A stretch of DNA of 64,000 nt from Candidatus Alistipes intestinigallinarum (GTDB lineage: Bacteria > Bacteroidota > Bacteroidia > Bacteroidales > Rikenellaceae). Numbering within the stretch: the first letter of the stretch is position 1; each line of letters starts with the position of its first letter. Both the position numbers and the translations under genes were made by a program. Where the stretch lies: NCBI GenBank assembly GCA_019115745.1, contig DXDA01000056.1, forward strand, positions 1-64,000, written 5' to 3'. The notes beneath the pieces were generated by a model. It made no database searches and had not been told where the DNA came from. It saw only the letters and a list, made by a program, of their open reading frames with translations. Positions 33,950-43,622 of the stretch are shown here, piece after piece.

Positions 33950-34933
33950 ATGATTACCATCTACCTCAAACAATACAACAAGATCATCCGGAATGCCGAT
34001 ACGAAGCTCTTCGACGAGCTGGGCTACGACGACATTCTGTGGATCGACATGTTGTCGCCCACGATCAAGGAGCAGAAGGCCGTCGAGAACTTCATGGAGA
34101 TCAGCCTCCAGACCCGCCAGCAGGTCGAGGAGATCGAGTCGACGTCGAAATACTCGGAGAACGAGAATTCGATCGTCTCGAACGCGAACTTCTTTATTCC
34201 GACGGGCGATTCGTTCATCGTGGAGCCTGTTTCGTTCATCATCTCGAACGAGGGCGTGCTGGTCTCGGTGCGGAACGCCGAATTCCGGACCTTCCGCGAG
34301 ACGGAGAAGCGCCTCCAGATGAACTACCGCAGCTATTCGACGGGCTACCACCTGTTCATCTCGCTGCTGGAGGTGCGCATCGACTTCGACGCCGACCTCG
34401 TGGAGCTGATCGCCAAGCAGGTTGCGGCCTTGTCGAAGGACATCAACTCGGAAGATTCGATCGACAAGGAGGTTCTGCACCGCATCAGCGCCCTGCAGGA
34501 GAGTACGATGTCGCTGCGCGAGAACATCTTCGACCGGCAGCGGGTGCTGTCGGGCATTCTACGTTCGGAGCGCTTTCCGAACGATATCTACCCGCGTCTG
34601 CAACTGATGATCAAGGACGTGAACTCGCTGATCAACCATGCGGACTTCAGTTTCCAGCGTTTGGACTATATCCAGGATGCGGCGCTGGGTCTGATCAATA
34701 TCGAGCAGAACGGCATCGTGAAGATCTTCTCGGTGGCGGCCGTGATCTTCATGCCGGCGACGCTCATTGCGTCGATCTACGGGATGAACTTCAAGACGAT
34801 GCCCGAACTGGAGTGGACCTGGACCCTCTCGAACGGTTGGGTCGTGCCGGTGGGTTACCTGTTCGCCATTGCGCTGATGATCATCTGTTCGATCCTGACG
34901 ATCTGGTTCTTCCGTTACAAGAAGTGGCTTTGA
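33950..34933 (+). CDS. corA: CorA-type magnesium/cobalt transporter
   Basis: 327 aa. A long cytoplasmic alpha/beta part and stalk helix (FSFQRLDYIQDAALGLINIEQN) precede two C-terminal membrane helices with the selectivity motif GMN (SIYGMNFKTMPE). This is the standard CorA pentamer subunit for Mg2+ uptake. It is followed by a terminator at 34967. Confidence 0.92.
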   Translation: MITIYLKQYNKIIRNADTKLFDELGYDDILWIDMLSPTIKEQKAVENFMEISLQTRQQVEEIESTSKYSENENSIVSNANFFIPTGDSFIVEPVSFIISNEGVLVSVRNAEFRTFRETEKRLQMNYRSYSTGYHLFISLLEVRIDFDADLVELIAKQVAALSKDINSEDSIDKEVLHRISALQESTMSLRENIFDRQRVLSGILRSERFPNDIYPRLQLMIKDVNSLINHADFSFQRLDYIQDAALGLINIEQNGIVKIFSVAAVIFMPATLIASIYGMNFKTMPELEWTWTLSNGWVVPVGYLFAIALMIICSILTIWFFRYKKWL

Positions 34934-34966
34934 TCCGGCTGTCGGCACAGCGACGTCCGTTGTTTA

Positions 34967-34998
34967 CCGCACATCCCCGGGGTGTGCGGTTTGTTTTT
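34967..34998 (+). terminator. Terminator after corA
   Basis: CCGCACA pairs with TGTGCGG, extended by CCCC/GGGG, followed by TTTGTTTTT. Confidence 0.8.
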
Positions 34999-35055
34999 AC
35001 GCTCTTCTTTCTATGAAAGAAGACGAAATGATGCGGGCAATCCGGTTAAAATTTG

Positions 35056-35063
35056 TATCTTTG
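35056..35063 (+). promoter_or_regulatory. -7 box TATCTTTG for the flippase gene
   Basis: An exact TAnnTTTG match 20 nt before the chosen ATG at 35083, which also argues against the track start at 35053. Confidence 0.55.
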
Positions 35064-35082
35064 CTGCCTATATTGCCCTCTT

Positions 35083-36552
35083 ATGCTCGAAAAACTGGCC
35101 AAACAGACTGCCGTCTACGGAATCAGCACCATCGTGGTGCGGTTCCTGAGCTACCTGCTCACACCCTACTATACGCGGGTGTTCGGTCAGGAGACCTACG
35201 GAATCGTCACGGACGTCTACGCGCTGATCCCGCTGGCGCTCACGCTGCTGACCATGGGTATGGAGTCGAGCTATTTCCGCTTTTCGGCCAAGGCCGAGGA
35301 GGCGGGTGGCGATGTCAAGGGGGCCAAACGGCGCCTGTTCGCTACGACGTGGGGTGTCACGTCGCTGGCCGCCGCGATTTTCTTCGTCGTGATGGCTCTT
35401 TTCCGCGACGGGATCGCCGGATTGATGGGCGAGGCCTACGTCGCCCATCCGGAGTACGTCGTGTGGGTGGCGCTGATCATCCTCTTCGACGTGTGGGGCT
35501 GCATCCCCTTCTCGCGGCTGCGCGAACAGGGCCGTGCGATGACCTTCGTGGGTCTGAAGGCGCTGAACGTGGTGCTGAACGTGGCGCTGGCCTTCGCCTT
35601 CGGGGCCGCGGGGCTCTTCCGGACGGAGTTCGGCGTGGGGTGGGTCTTCGTGGCGAACCTGGCGGCGAGCGTGGTGACGTGGCTGGCGATTCTGACGACC
35701 ACGGAGCGCACCGTTCCGCGGATCAACCGGGCGCTGTTGGCGGCGGTTTTCGCCTATTCGCTGCCGCTGCTGGTGGGCGGACTGGCGGGCACGGCCAACG
35801 AGTTCATCGACCGGCAGTTGATCAAGTACCTCGTTCCCGAAGGGGCGATGGCGCAACTGGGCGTCTACGGCGCGATCACGAAGATCGCCGTGGTGATGAT
35901 GCTCTTCTACCAGATGTACCGGCTGGCTGCGGAGCCGTTCTTCCTGTCGAACTTCAAGAAATCGGACTTCGTGGCGATGAACGCCGCGGCGCTGAAATAC
36001 TACATGATGGCCTCGATGGTGATCTTTCTGGGAATCGCGCTGTTCCGCGACCTCTTTGCGCTGATCGTGGGCCGGGATTTCCGCGAGGGGATCTTCATCC
36101 TGCCGGTGGTGCTGGGCGCGAATGTCCTGACGGGCGTGTGGCTGAACCTCTCGTTCTGGTACAAACGCGAGGAGCGGACCTCACTGGCCATCGTGGTGAC
36201 GGGTTCGGGACTGGTGGCCATGACGGCCTTCGGGTTCTGGCTGATTCCGCTGTGGGGCTACTACGGTGCGGCCTGGGCGCGGCTGGCGAGCGAATCGGCG
36301 ATGGTTGCCGTGAGCTGGTGGCTCAACCGCCGCTACTACCCTACGCCCTACCCGTGGGGTCGGATCTGGGAGTATGTCCTGACGGCCCTGGCGGCCTTCG
36401 GGCTGTGCGAGATCGTAACACGCCTCGCGGACAATATGTTTGTCAGCTATGCGTTTAATATAGTGCTGTTTGGCGGATATGTGCTCTACCTGATCCGGCG
36501 GGAACGGATCGACGTGGGCGCGATGCTCCGGGCAGTCGTGAAAAGAGGTTGA
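35083..36552 (+). CDS. Polysaccharide flippase (Wzx/MOP superfamily)
   Basis: 489 aa with about 12-14 membrane helices. The opening MLEKLAKQTAVYGISTIVVRFLSYLLTPYYTRVF is typical of oligosaccharide-lipid flippases of the MOP superfamily. It would move undecaprenyl-linked saccharide units across the inner membrane. There are no glycosyltransferases beside it; the next gene, 5 nt away, encodes a DNA polymerase subunit. The start at 35083 is chosen for the promoter spacing. Confidence 0.85.
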   Translation: MLEKLAKQTAVYGISTIVVRFLSYLLTPYYTRVFGQETYGIVTDVYALIPLALTLLTMGMESSYFRFSAKAEEAGGDVKGAKRRLFATTWGVTSLAAAIFFVVMALFRDGIAGLMGEAYVAHPEYVVWVALIILFDVWGCIPFSRLREQGRAMTFVGLKALNVVLNVALAFAFGAAGLFRTEFGVGWVFVANLAASVVTWLAILTTTERTVPRINRALLAAVFAYSLPLLVGGLAGTANEFIDRQLIKYLVPEGAMAQLGVYGAITKIAVVMMLFYQMYRLAAEPFFLSNFKKSDFVAMNAAALKYYMMASMVIFLGIALFRDLFALIVGRDFREGIFILPVVLGANVLTGVWLNLSFWYKREERTSLAIVVTGSGLVAMTAFGFWLIPLWGYYGAAWARLASESAMVAVSWWLNRRYYPTPYPWGRIWEYVLTALAAFGLCEIVTRLADNMFVSYAFNIVLFGGYVLYLIRRERIDVGAMLRAVVKRG

Positions 36553-36557
36553 ACGGG

Positions 36558-37703
36558 ATGCGATTTGCGGATATTATCGGACAGGAGGAGTTGAAGCGGC
36601 ATCTGACCCGGTCGGTGGATACCGGACGGGTGAGCCATGCGCAGCTCTTTACGGGCCTGGCGGGCTACGGAACGCTGGCCCTGGCCGTGGCCTACGTGCA
36701 GTACCTCTGCTGCCGCCATCGCCACGACGGGGATTCGTGCGGCGAGTGCCCGGACTGCAGGCAGATCGAGGCGCTGGCCCATCCGGACCTGCACCTGGTC
36801 TTCCCGGTCAACAAACAGGGCAAGAAGTCGGGCGAGGCGATGCTGAGCGACGAGTTTCTCACGCCGTTCCGGGGGTTGTTCGCCGAGCGCGGGGGTTACT
36901 TCTCCCCGCAGGATTGGTACGACCGGCTGGACCTGGGCAAGACGCTCAAGGGGATGATCTCGGCGCGCGAGGCGGACGAAATCATCCGCAAACTCTCGTT
37001 CAAGAGCTTCGAGGCGGACTATAAAGTGATGCTGGTGTGGCTTCCGGAGACGATGAACGAGGAGGCTTCGAACAAGATCCTGAAGATCCTGGAGGAGCCC
37101 TGGGCGCGGACTGTTTTCGTGCTGGTGAGCGAGCAGCCGGACCGGTTGCTGCCGACGATTCTGTCGCGGACGCAGGAGGTTGCGGTGCCGCGGATCGCTC
37201 CGGAGGTGCTGGAGCAGGAGGCGCGGAACCGGGGCATCGTCGATCCGGTGCAGGCCCGGAACATGGCACGGCTGGCGGGCGGCGACCTGCTGGAGCTGGG
37301 TCACCTGGTGGCCGGGGAGAGCGATGCGGTCCGGAAGGAGCACTTCGACCTGTTCTGCAGCCTGATGCGTTTGAGTTACAACGACAAGCACCTCGAACTG
37401 ATCGGCTGGGCCGAGGAGGTTGCGCAGTTGTCGCGCGAGCAGCAGCGGGCCTTTCTGCGCAATGCGGCGCGTCTGTTGCGGGAGAGTTTCATGCTCCATG
37501 CGGGGATCCGGGAGATCGGTTACCTGTGGGGCGAGGAGCTGGCTTTCTGCACGAAGTTCGCGCCGTTCGTCGGGACGCAGAACATCGAACCGCTGATTGC
37601 AGAGATCGAGCGGTCCGGGGCTCAGATTGCGCAGAACGGCAATCCGACGATCGTTTTCACGCATTTTGCGCTCACGGTGAGCAAGATGATAAAACATTTG
37701 TAG
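36558..37703 (+). CDS. holB: DNA polymerase III subunit delta'
   Basis: 381 aa from ATG 36558. FADIIGQEELKRHLTRSV, HAQLFTGLAGYGTLALA (Walker-A position without the GKT needed for ATP binding), the zinc-finger cysteines CCRHRHDGDSCGECPDC, VMLVWLPETMNEEASNKILKILEEP and LSRTQ show a clamp-loader AAA+ protein. Loss of the functional P-loop separates delta' from the tau/gamma subunit. Followed by folK after 12 nt. Confidence 0.85.
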   Translation: MRFADIIGQEELKRHLTRSVDTGRVSHAQLFTGLAGYGTLALAVAYVQYLCCRHRHDGDSCGECPDCRQIEALAHPDLHLVFPVNKQGKKSGEAMLSDEFLTPFRGLFAERGGYFSPQDWYDRLDLGKTLKGMISAREADEIIRKLSFKSFEADYKVMLVWLPETMNEEASNKILKILEEPWARTVFVLVSEQPDRLLPTILSRTQEVAVPRIAPEVLEQEARNRGIVDPVQARNMARLAGGDLLELGHLVAGESDAVRKEHFDLFCSLMRLSYNDKHLELIGWAEEVAQLSREQQRAFLRNAARLLRESFMLHAGIREIGYLWGEELAFCTKFAPFVGTQNIEPLIAEIERSGAQIAQNGNPTIVFTHFALTVSKMIKHL

Positions 37704-37715
37704 TTTAGTGACGCT

Positions 37716-38207
37716 ATGGCACGAGTGGCTTTGTTATTAGGAGGAAACCAGGGGGATGTGAAACGGACATTCCAAACGGCACAACAGTTGATCAACTCGC
37801 GTGTAGGAGCCGTGCTTCGGTGCTCGCACCGCTACGAGAGCGAGGCGTGGGGTTTCCGGAGTTCGGACCGGTTTTCGAATCAGGCGCTGGAGGTCTCGAC
37901 GGACCTGACGCCTCACGAGGTGCTGGACGCCTGCCAGGCGATCGAGCGGGAACTGGGCCGCAATCGGGCTGCGGAGGCGATCGAGAAGGCGACGTCGGGT
38001 GCCCCCTACTGTTCCCGGCCGATCGACATCGACGTGATTTTCTACGACGATGCGGTCTTTTCGGACGAACGGCTGACGGTACCTCATCCGCACCTTGCCG
38101 AGCGGGAGTTCGCACTGGTTCCGCTGAACGAGATCATGCGCCAGCACCGGCATCCGGTGACGGGTCAGACGGTTGGCGAGATGCTGGAGTCGTTGCGAAA
38201 GGGATAA
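37716..38207 (+). CDS. folK: 6-hydroxymethyl-7,8-dihydropterin pyrophosphokinase
   Basis: 163 aa. Transfers pyrophosphate from ATP to hydroxymethyl-dihydropterin in folate synthesis. ALLLGGNQGD, RYESEAWGF, the Arg-Pro-Ile-Asp-Ile-Asp metal/ATP motif RPIDIDVIFYDD and VPHPHLAEREFALVPL are present. Normal length. The next gene starts 8 nt after its stop. Confidence 0.95.
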   Translation: MARVALLLGGNQGDVKRTFQTAQQLINSRVGAVLRCSHRYESEAWGFRSSDRFSNQALEVSTDLTPHEVLDACQAIERELGRNRAAEAIEKATSGAPYCSRPIDIDVIFYDDAVFSDERLTVPHPHLAEREFALVPLNEIMRQHRHPVTGQTVGEMLESLRKG

Positions 38208-38215
38208 AACGAACC

Positions 38216-39184
38216 ATGAAGGGAATACGGATCATATTGCTGTGTGGCGTTGTTCTTTGGGCCGCGGGGTGTTTCAAGGACACCTCCGTGAAGACGAACT
38301 ATGTCCTCAAGCCGCTGAGCCAGACGCTGTCGACGGATCCTTACGAAGCGCTGGAGGGGGTGAAGGCCTACGCCTTTGCGGCGGATACGACGCTCTATAC
38401 GGTAGCGAGCTACGAGGATGCGCTGAACGGTGTGATCAGCCTGAAAAGCGACCTTTCGTCGAAGCTTTCGGAACCGACGGCGGTTTCGGAGCCCTACGAA
38501 CAGGAGGGTGCGACGGGTTGGGTGCACATGTCGCTGTCAGCCCCGACGCAGATGGTGGTTGCGGTGGATACGCAGCACCGGCTGTATGCCTACACGCAGC
38601 AGGAGCTGGAGGTGAACCTTCCGAATCTCTACGTGGTTCTTCCGTTCAAGGTGTGGAAGGAGGGCAACTCCTACAAGGACGGGAACTGGAGCTTCTATAA
38701 CGAATACTATACGCCGCCGGTCTATCGGGACTGCTACGTGGATGCGAAGGTCCAGTTGACGGAAGAGGGGGAGACGACGTCGATCTCGAAGATGGAGGTC
38801 TATGCCTATGCGGCCGACACGACGGCGTGGTTCATCGCGTCGTACGACGATGCGGTCAGCGGAAAGATCACCTCGAAGGCCGATACGACGGAGACGCGGA
38901 CGATACCGAGCTTCCAGGCCTATGCCGACGGCGAAACGGGCCTTTACAAGATGTCGGTGAGCGCGGAGAACCTGATGGTGGTGGTTGCGGACCGCAGCGA
39001 CCAACTGTACGCCTATACGCAGCAGACGGTGGATCTTGCGGAGACGGATCCGCTGAATTTCCCGTCGCTGGTTTTCCGGCCGTGGAAGGGGATCTGGATC
39101 GACAAGACGGATACGAACGGCTGGACGGTGGTGAACCCGACCTACGAACCCGAGGAGCCTGAAACGCAAAAACAACGACGATGA
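38216..39184 (+). CDS. Lipoprotein with two tandem related domains, unknown function
   Basis: 322 aa from ATG 38216; the signal ends LWAAGC. After a 40-residue linker two domains of about 110-130 residues share YAFAADTTLYTVASYEDA/YAYAADTTAWFIASYDDA, then MVVAVDTQHRLYAYTQQ/MVVVADRSDQLYAYTQQ, then PFKVWK/FRPWKG. They arose by internal duplication. It overlaps the Ig-like lipoprotein gene by 4 nt (ATGA). Cell-envelope location is secure; function is unknown. Confidence 0.82.
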   Translation: MKGIRIILLCGVVLWAAGCFKDTSVKTNYVLKPLSQTLSTDPYEALEGVKAYAFAADTTLYTVASYEDALNGVISLKSDLSSKLSEPTAVSEPYEQEGATGWVHMSLSAPTQMVVAVDTQHRLYAYTQQELEVNLPNLYVVLPFKVWKEGNSYKDGNWSFYNEYYTPPVYRDCYVDAKVQLTEEGETTSISKMEVYAYAADTTAWFIASYDDAVSGKITSKADTTETRTIPSFQAYADGETGLYKMSVSAENLMVVVADRSDQLYAYTQQTVDLAETDPLNFPSLVFRPWKGIWIDKTDTNGWTVVNPTYEPEEPETQKQRR

Positions 39185-41217
39185 ATCGAGAAATCACCCG
39201 TTCCAATATGAATTGGCTGCGTCTGTTCGTGGCGTTGTTGTTCGTGTCGGCCTTTCTGAGCCGTTGCGCGAGCATGATGACACCGACGGGCGGGCCTCGG
39301 GACTCACTGCCTCCGGTGATCGTGACGATGGTCCCGGACAACTTCACGACGAACCGCCCGACGACGAACCACGGGAAGATCTACATCGAATTCGACGAGT
39401 TCGTGCAGATCAAGGACCAGCAGAAGGAGTTCTTCACCTCTCCGCAGATGAAGAAGAAGCCGACGATTACGATGCGGGGCCGCGGGATCGTGATCCAGAT
39501 GCGCGATACGCTGCGACCGAATACGACCTATGCGTTGAATTTCGGGAGTTCGATCCGCGACAACAACGAGGGTAACCCGCTCTATTCGATGCGTTATGTC
39601 TTCTCGACGGGGCCGGAGATCGACTCGATGGTGATGTCGGGTTATACGGCGGACAGTTACAAGGCGGATTCGGTTTCGAAGTCGTTCATCTGGTTCTTCC
39701 CGGCGGATTCGGTGAAGGAGCCTGCGGAGTACGACTCGACGATCTTCAACTACCAGCCGGCGGTGATTGCGCGTGCGGAGACGAACGGAATCTTCATTGC
39801 GCAGAACCTCAAGCCGATCCCCTATCGGGTCTACGCCGTGGAGGACAAGAACGACAACCAGATGTACGATCCGGGTACGGACCAGGTGGGCTTTATCGAG
39901 GGAACGTGGAATCCTGCCGAGATGCCCGATTTTGCGATGTGGTACGATTCGGTGCGACGGTACGTCTCGGCGGAGCCCCAGCTCTACTTCCGGATGTTCA
40001 TGGACAAGGCATTCAAGCGTCAGGTTCTTTCGGAGAGCCAGCGTCCGAAGCAGCACCAGGCGATGCTCTACTTCTCGGCGGCGCATCCCCAGATCCGGTC
40101 GCTGCGCTTCGACAGCATTCCGATGGATCGGGTGATCGTGGATCCGCAGACCGTGGGCAAGGATACGATTGCGTTGTGGTTCAACGTTCCGTCGGCGTCG
40201 CTTCCCGACACGATCAAGGGGGAGATCGTCTACCTGAAACACGATACGCTGAACCGGCTGCAGCCGGATACGGCGAAACTGAAACTCTTCTGGCGCCTGA
40301 TCGAGACGAAGGAGCAGGAACGCGCCCGGGAGAAGCTCGAACGGGACCGGAAGAAGGCGGAGGCCGCGGGCGAGGAGTTCGAGGAGCCGAAGGCGGAGAA
40401 CCCGTTCAAGTTCAACATGCCGACGTCGGGGGACCTGAACCCGGAGAACCACCTGACGATCGACTTCGACTATCCGCTGGTTGAGGCGGACTCTTCGCGG
40501 CTGCTGCTGACGCGGCAACTGGAGGACAACACGATCGAGGATGTTCCGATTCATATGGTCCGCGATACGGCGATGCTTCGGCGCTGGTATCTGCGAGCGG
40601 CGTGGGTTCCGGGGGGGCAGTATACGCTGACAATTCCGGACAGCGTGTTCCGGGACGTGGCGGGCTATGCCAACGACTCGATCGTGGGGAAATATACGGT
40701 CTACGATCCGGAGAAGTTCGCCACGGTGAAGGTTCACGTCACGAGCCGGGATCCGCAGATGAAGTATATCGTTCAGTTGCTGGACGGCAACGGCTCCTTG
40801 AAGCAGGAGCGGCGTGACGTCACGGTGGGAGACATCCAGTTCAACTACGTGCCGGCCGGAGAGATCAAGTTCCGGATCATCGAGGACCGGAACGGCAACG
40901 GGAAGTGGGATTCCGGGAATCTGGTGGCTCGTCTTCAGCCGGAGCGTGCGGAGATGTACGTCAACGACGAGGGGGAGGATACGTTTGCCACGAAGACCAA
41001 CTGGGAGATCGAGTTCACGATGGACATGAGCCGCGTCTTTGCGCCGGTAACGATGCAGTCTCTTTCGCGGCTGCTGGACGAGCGGGAGTCTCAGCGTCTG
41101 CGGCGCGAGGCGGAGAAACGGGCCAAGGAGGGTCCGCAGCGGCAGCAGGAGGATCGTCAGAACATGAACAACAGCAGTTTCGGTTCGGCGGGCAGTATGT
41201 TCAGTAATTTCAGATAG
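39181..41217 (+). CDS. Ig-like domain lipoprotein
   Basis: 678 aa. A signal ending VSAFLSRC is followed by ASMMTPTGGPRDSLPPVIV and an Ig-like (Big_5) domain with NHGKIYIEFDEFVQ, the start characteristic of a conserved Bacteroidota lipoprotein family. The remainder is a long beta-rich region with a Lys/Glu-rich segment near 380-410 and a polar Gln/Asn-rich tail. Probably in the outer membrane facing the periplasm or surface. It stops 1 nt before the next gene. Confidence 0.8.
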   Translation: MNREITRSNMNWLRLFVALLFVSAFLSRCASMMTPTGGPRDSLPPVIVTMVPDNFTTNRPTTNHGKIYIEFDEFVQIKDQQKEFFTSPQMKKKPTITMRGRGIVIQMRDTLRPNTTYALNFGSSIRDNNEGNPLYSMRYVFSTGPEIDSMVMSGYTADSYKADSVSKSFIWFFPADSVKEPAEYDSTIFNYQPAVIARAETNGIFIAQNLKPIPYRVYAVEDKNDNQMYDPGTDQVGFIEGTWNPAEMPDFAMWYDSVRRYVSAEPQLYFRMFMDKAFKRQVLSESQRPKQHQAMLYFSAAHPQIRSLRFDSIPMDRVIVDPQTVGKDTIALWFNVPSASLPDTIKGEIVYLKHDTLNRLQPDTAKLKLFWRLIETKEQERAREKLERDRKKAEAAGEEFEEPKAENPFKFNMPTSGDLNPENHLTIDFDYPLVEADSSRLLLTRQLEDNTIEDVPIHMVRDTAMLRRWYLRAAWVPGGQYTLTIPDSVFRDVAGYANDSIVGKYTVYDPEKFATVKVHVTSRDPQMKYIVQLLDGNGSLKQERRDVTVGDIQFNYVPAGEIKFRIIEDRNGNGKWDSGNLVARLQPERAEMYVNDEGEDTFATKTNWEIEFTMDMSRVFAPVTMQSLSRLLDERESQRLRREAEKRAKEGPQRQQEDRQNMNNSSFGSAGSMFSNFR

Positions 41218-41218
41218 C

Positions 41219-42043
41219 ATGACGAAACAGAGTCATATCCGGATGTTGATATTCGCCGTCGCGGCTCTTTTCGCCGTGGAGGGGGCCTCGGGCCAGCATA
41301 CGCTGGGCGTGATCGGGGGCTACGGCATGGGCAGCGGCCGTTTCGATCCGAAGCAGGAGACGCGGGCGATCTGGGGTCTTTACAGCGGAGGTTTTACGTG
41401 GCGTTACTACGGCAAGCAGCGTTTCGTGGGGGGCTTCGGTGTCGATCTGGAGTTCCAGCAGCAGGCCTTTTCGTTTGCGACGAACGCCTCGCAGGTCGAC
41501 GAGAAGGAGACGGCAAACTACCTGTACTATACGCGGCGGATCAATTCGGTGGTGCTTCCCGTGGTGTGGCAGCCTCACTTCTACCTGTTGAAGAACCATG
41601 TCCGGGTCTATTTCGAGGCCGCCGCGACCTTTTTCTACAACTTTTCGTCGACCTGGGAGCAGGAGTATTTCGTCGATGCGGAGACCAAGCAGAAGGATAC
41701 CTACGGCGGGACCTACCATTTCAAGGTTCCCCGCGACAACCGCTGGGGTTACGGTCTGGCGGGGGGCGGCGGCATTTCGTTCCTGATCCGGCGTTTCGAG
41801 TTGAATTTCCGGGCCCGCTACTATTTCGGCTATTCGGACATCGTGCGGAACCGGAACCGCTACTACGACAACAGCGACGACGGACCGGAGAATCCGTTCT
41901 ATACGACCCCGATGCGTTCACCGCTGGACAACCTGATGATTTCGGTCGGTGTGAGCTACCGCTTCAACAAGGAGGGCTTCGAGACGTGGAAACCGCGGCC
42001 GAAACGGGAGAAAAACCGGGAGGAATTCAAGTTCGGACAGTAA
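41219..42043 (+). CDS. Outer-membrane beta-barrel protein (PorT-like)
   Basis: 274 aa with a signal peptide ending near GASG. Alternating strands with aromatic ends (TLGVIGGYGMGSGRF, RRFELNFRARYYFGYSD, NLMISVGVSYRFNKEGF) indicate an 8-10-stranded barrel of the outer-membrane-protein beta-barrel family common in Bacteroidota. The basic tail after the last strand is unusual. It lies in the envelope operon between the Ig-like lipoprotein gene and rbfA. Confidence 0.75.
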   Translation: MTKQSHIRMLIFAVAALFAVEGASGQHTLGVIGGYGMGSGRFDPKQETRAIWGLYSGGFTWRYYGKQRFVGGFGVDLEFQQQAFSFATNASQVDEKETANYLYYTRRINSVVLPVVWQPHFYLLKNHVRVYFEAAATFFYNFSSTWEQEYFVDAETKQKDTYGGTYHFKVPRDNRWGYGLAGGGGISFLIRRFELNFRARYYFGYSDIVRNRNRYYDNSDDGPENPFYTTPMRSPLDNLMISVGVSYRFNKEGFETWKPRPKREKNREEFKFGQ

Positions 42044-42055
42044 AAAGAGAGCATT

Positions 42056-42397
42056 ATGGAAACAACGCGACAACAGAAAATCGCCAAGCAGATCCAGAAG
42101 GACATGGCGGATATCTTCCAGAAGGAGGGCGCGTCGCTGGTCCGGGGGGCCTTGGTGACGGTAACGGGAGTGCGGGTCTCGCCGGACTTCAGCTATGCGA
42201 AGATCTACGTGAGCATCTTCCCGTTCGAACAGAGCAAGGAGTTGATGAACCGTTTCGAACATCAGAACTGGTTCCTGCGCCGGGCCCTGGGGCAGCGGAT
42301 CCGGAACCAGTTGAAGAACGTTCCGGAGATCCAGTTCTTCCTGGACGACTCGCTCGAATATATCGAACATATCGAGAAGGCGTTGAAGGAGGATTGA
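42056..42397 (+). CDS. rbfA: Ribosome-binding factor A
   Basis: 113 aa. A KH-type fold that assists late 30S maturation. TRQQKIAKQIQKDMADIFQKEG, VTVTGVRVSPDFSYAKIYVSIF and ALGQRIRNQLKNVPEIQFFLDDSLEY follow the family pattern. Followed 13 nt later by the LolE-like permease gene. Confidence 0.94.
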   Translation: METTRQQKIAKQIQKDMADIFQKEGASLVRGALVTVTGVRVSPDFSYAKIYVSIFPFEQSKELMNRFEHQNWFLRRALGQRIRNQLKNVPEIQFFLDDSLEYIEHIEKALKED

Positions 42398-42410
42398 TCG
42401 GTTCGGAGCC

Positions 42411-43622
42411 ATGCTGTCTCACTTTATAGCCCGGCGCTATCTCTTTTCGCCCCACTCCCGGTCGGTCGTGAACCTGATTTCGGGACTGAGCGTTGCGGCC
42501 GTGGCGGTTCCGGTTGCGGCGATGGTGATCCTGCTGTCGGTCTTCAACGGGTTCGAGACGCTGGTGAAATCGATGTATTCGGCCTTCGATGCGGATCTGA
42601 CACTCACGCCGCGCCGGGGTCAGACCTTCGTACAGACGGAGCTCGATACGGCGGACCTGCGGCGAATTCCGGGTGTGGCGGCCCTGTCCTGCACGTTGGA
42701 GCAGAGCGTGCTGCTGGAACATGCGGAGCGCCAGGCCACGGCGACGGTGCGGGGCGTGGACGACTCCTACGGGGAGGTTTTCGACCTGGAGGATGCCGTC
42801 ACGACGGGCGAATGGCGGGTCCGCCTGGGCGATCTGGAGCGGCTGGTCATCGGACAGTCGATGGCCTGGATGCTGGGGATCCGCACGCTGGCGGATGCCG
42901 ACGTGACGCTCTACGCCGTGCGGCGGGGGAGCTTTTCGACGCTGCTGCCGATGGACAACTACACGCGGCGCACGGAGCCCGTCGGCGGAGTCTATGTGCT
43001 GGACCTCGATACGGAGCGGACCTACGTGCTGAGCTCGCTGCGGCTGGCCCAGTCGCTTTTCGAGGCGGAGGGACGGGTTTCGGGCGTTGTTTTCCGGCTG
43101 ACGCCGGATGCGGATGTCGAGCGGACGCGGGAGGCCGTGTCCGCAGCGGCCGGGGATTCGTTCCGGGTGCGGACGCGCGACGAACTGCGGGCGTCGTTCT
43201 ACCGGATCATGACCTACGAGAAGTGGGGCATCTTCTTCATTGCGCTGCTGGTGCTGGTGATCGCCTCGTTCTCGGTGGTGGGGGCGCTGTCGATGCTGAT
43301 CGTGGAGAAGCGCCGGGACATTGCGACGCTCCGGGCCCTGGGTGCGGACACGCCGCTGCTCCGTCGCATTTTCCGGACGGAGGGTATGCTGATCTGCGGC
43401 CTGGGGGCGGTCATCGGGCTTCTGCTGGGCGTGTCGCTGAGCCTCGTGCAGCAACACTTCGGGGTGATCGAGATCCCTGCGGAGAGTTTCCTGACGAAGA
43501 GCTATCCGGTCGAGTTCCGCCTTTCGGACCTGTTTGCCGTGGCGGTCTCCTTTGCGCTGGTTGCGGCTCTTCTTGCGGACATCACGGTCCGCAGCATGAT
43601 TAAAAATACGACCCGTTCATGA
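42411..43622 (+). CDS. ABC transporter permease, FtsX/LolE family
   Basis: 403 aa. One N-terminal helix (near 20-45, after FIARRYLFSPHSRSVVNLIS), a large periplasmic MacB-like domain, then three C-terminal helices with VEKRRDIATLRALGAD. This is the topology of LolC/LolE, which extract lipoproteins from the inner membrane. The ATPase LolD is not adjacent. It overlaps the DUF4296 gene by 4 nt. Confidence 0.85.
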   Translation: MLSHFIARRYLFSPHSRSVVNLISGLSVAAVAVPVAAMVILLSVFNGFETLVKSMYSAFDADLTLTPRRGQTFVQTELDTADLRRIPGVAALSCTLEQSVLLEHAERQATATVRGVDDSYGEVFDLEDAVTTGEWRVRLGDLERLVIGQSMAWMLGIRTLADADVTLYAVRRGSFSTLLPMDNYTRRTEPVGGVYVLDLDTERTYVLSSLRLAQSLFEAEGRVSGVVFRLTPDADVERTREAVSAAAGDSFRVRTRDELRASFYRIMTYEKWGIFFIALLVLVIASFSVVGALSMLIVEKRRDIATLRALGADTPLLRRIFRTEGMLICGLGAVIGLLLGVSLSLVQQHFGVIEIPAESFLTKSYPVEFRLSDLFAVAVSFALVAALLADITVRSMIKNTTRS

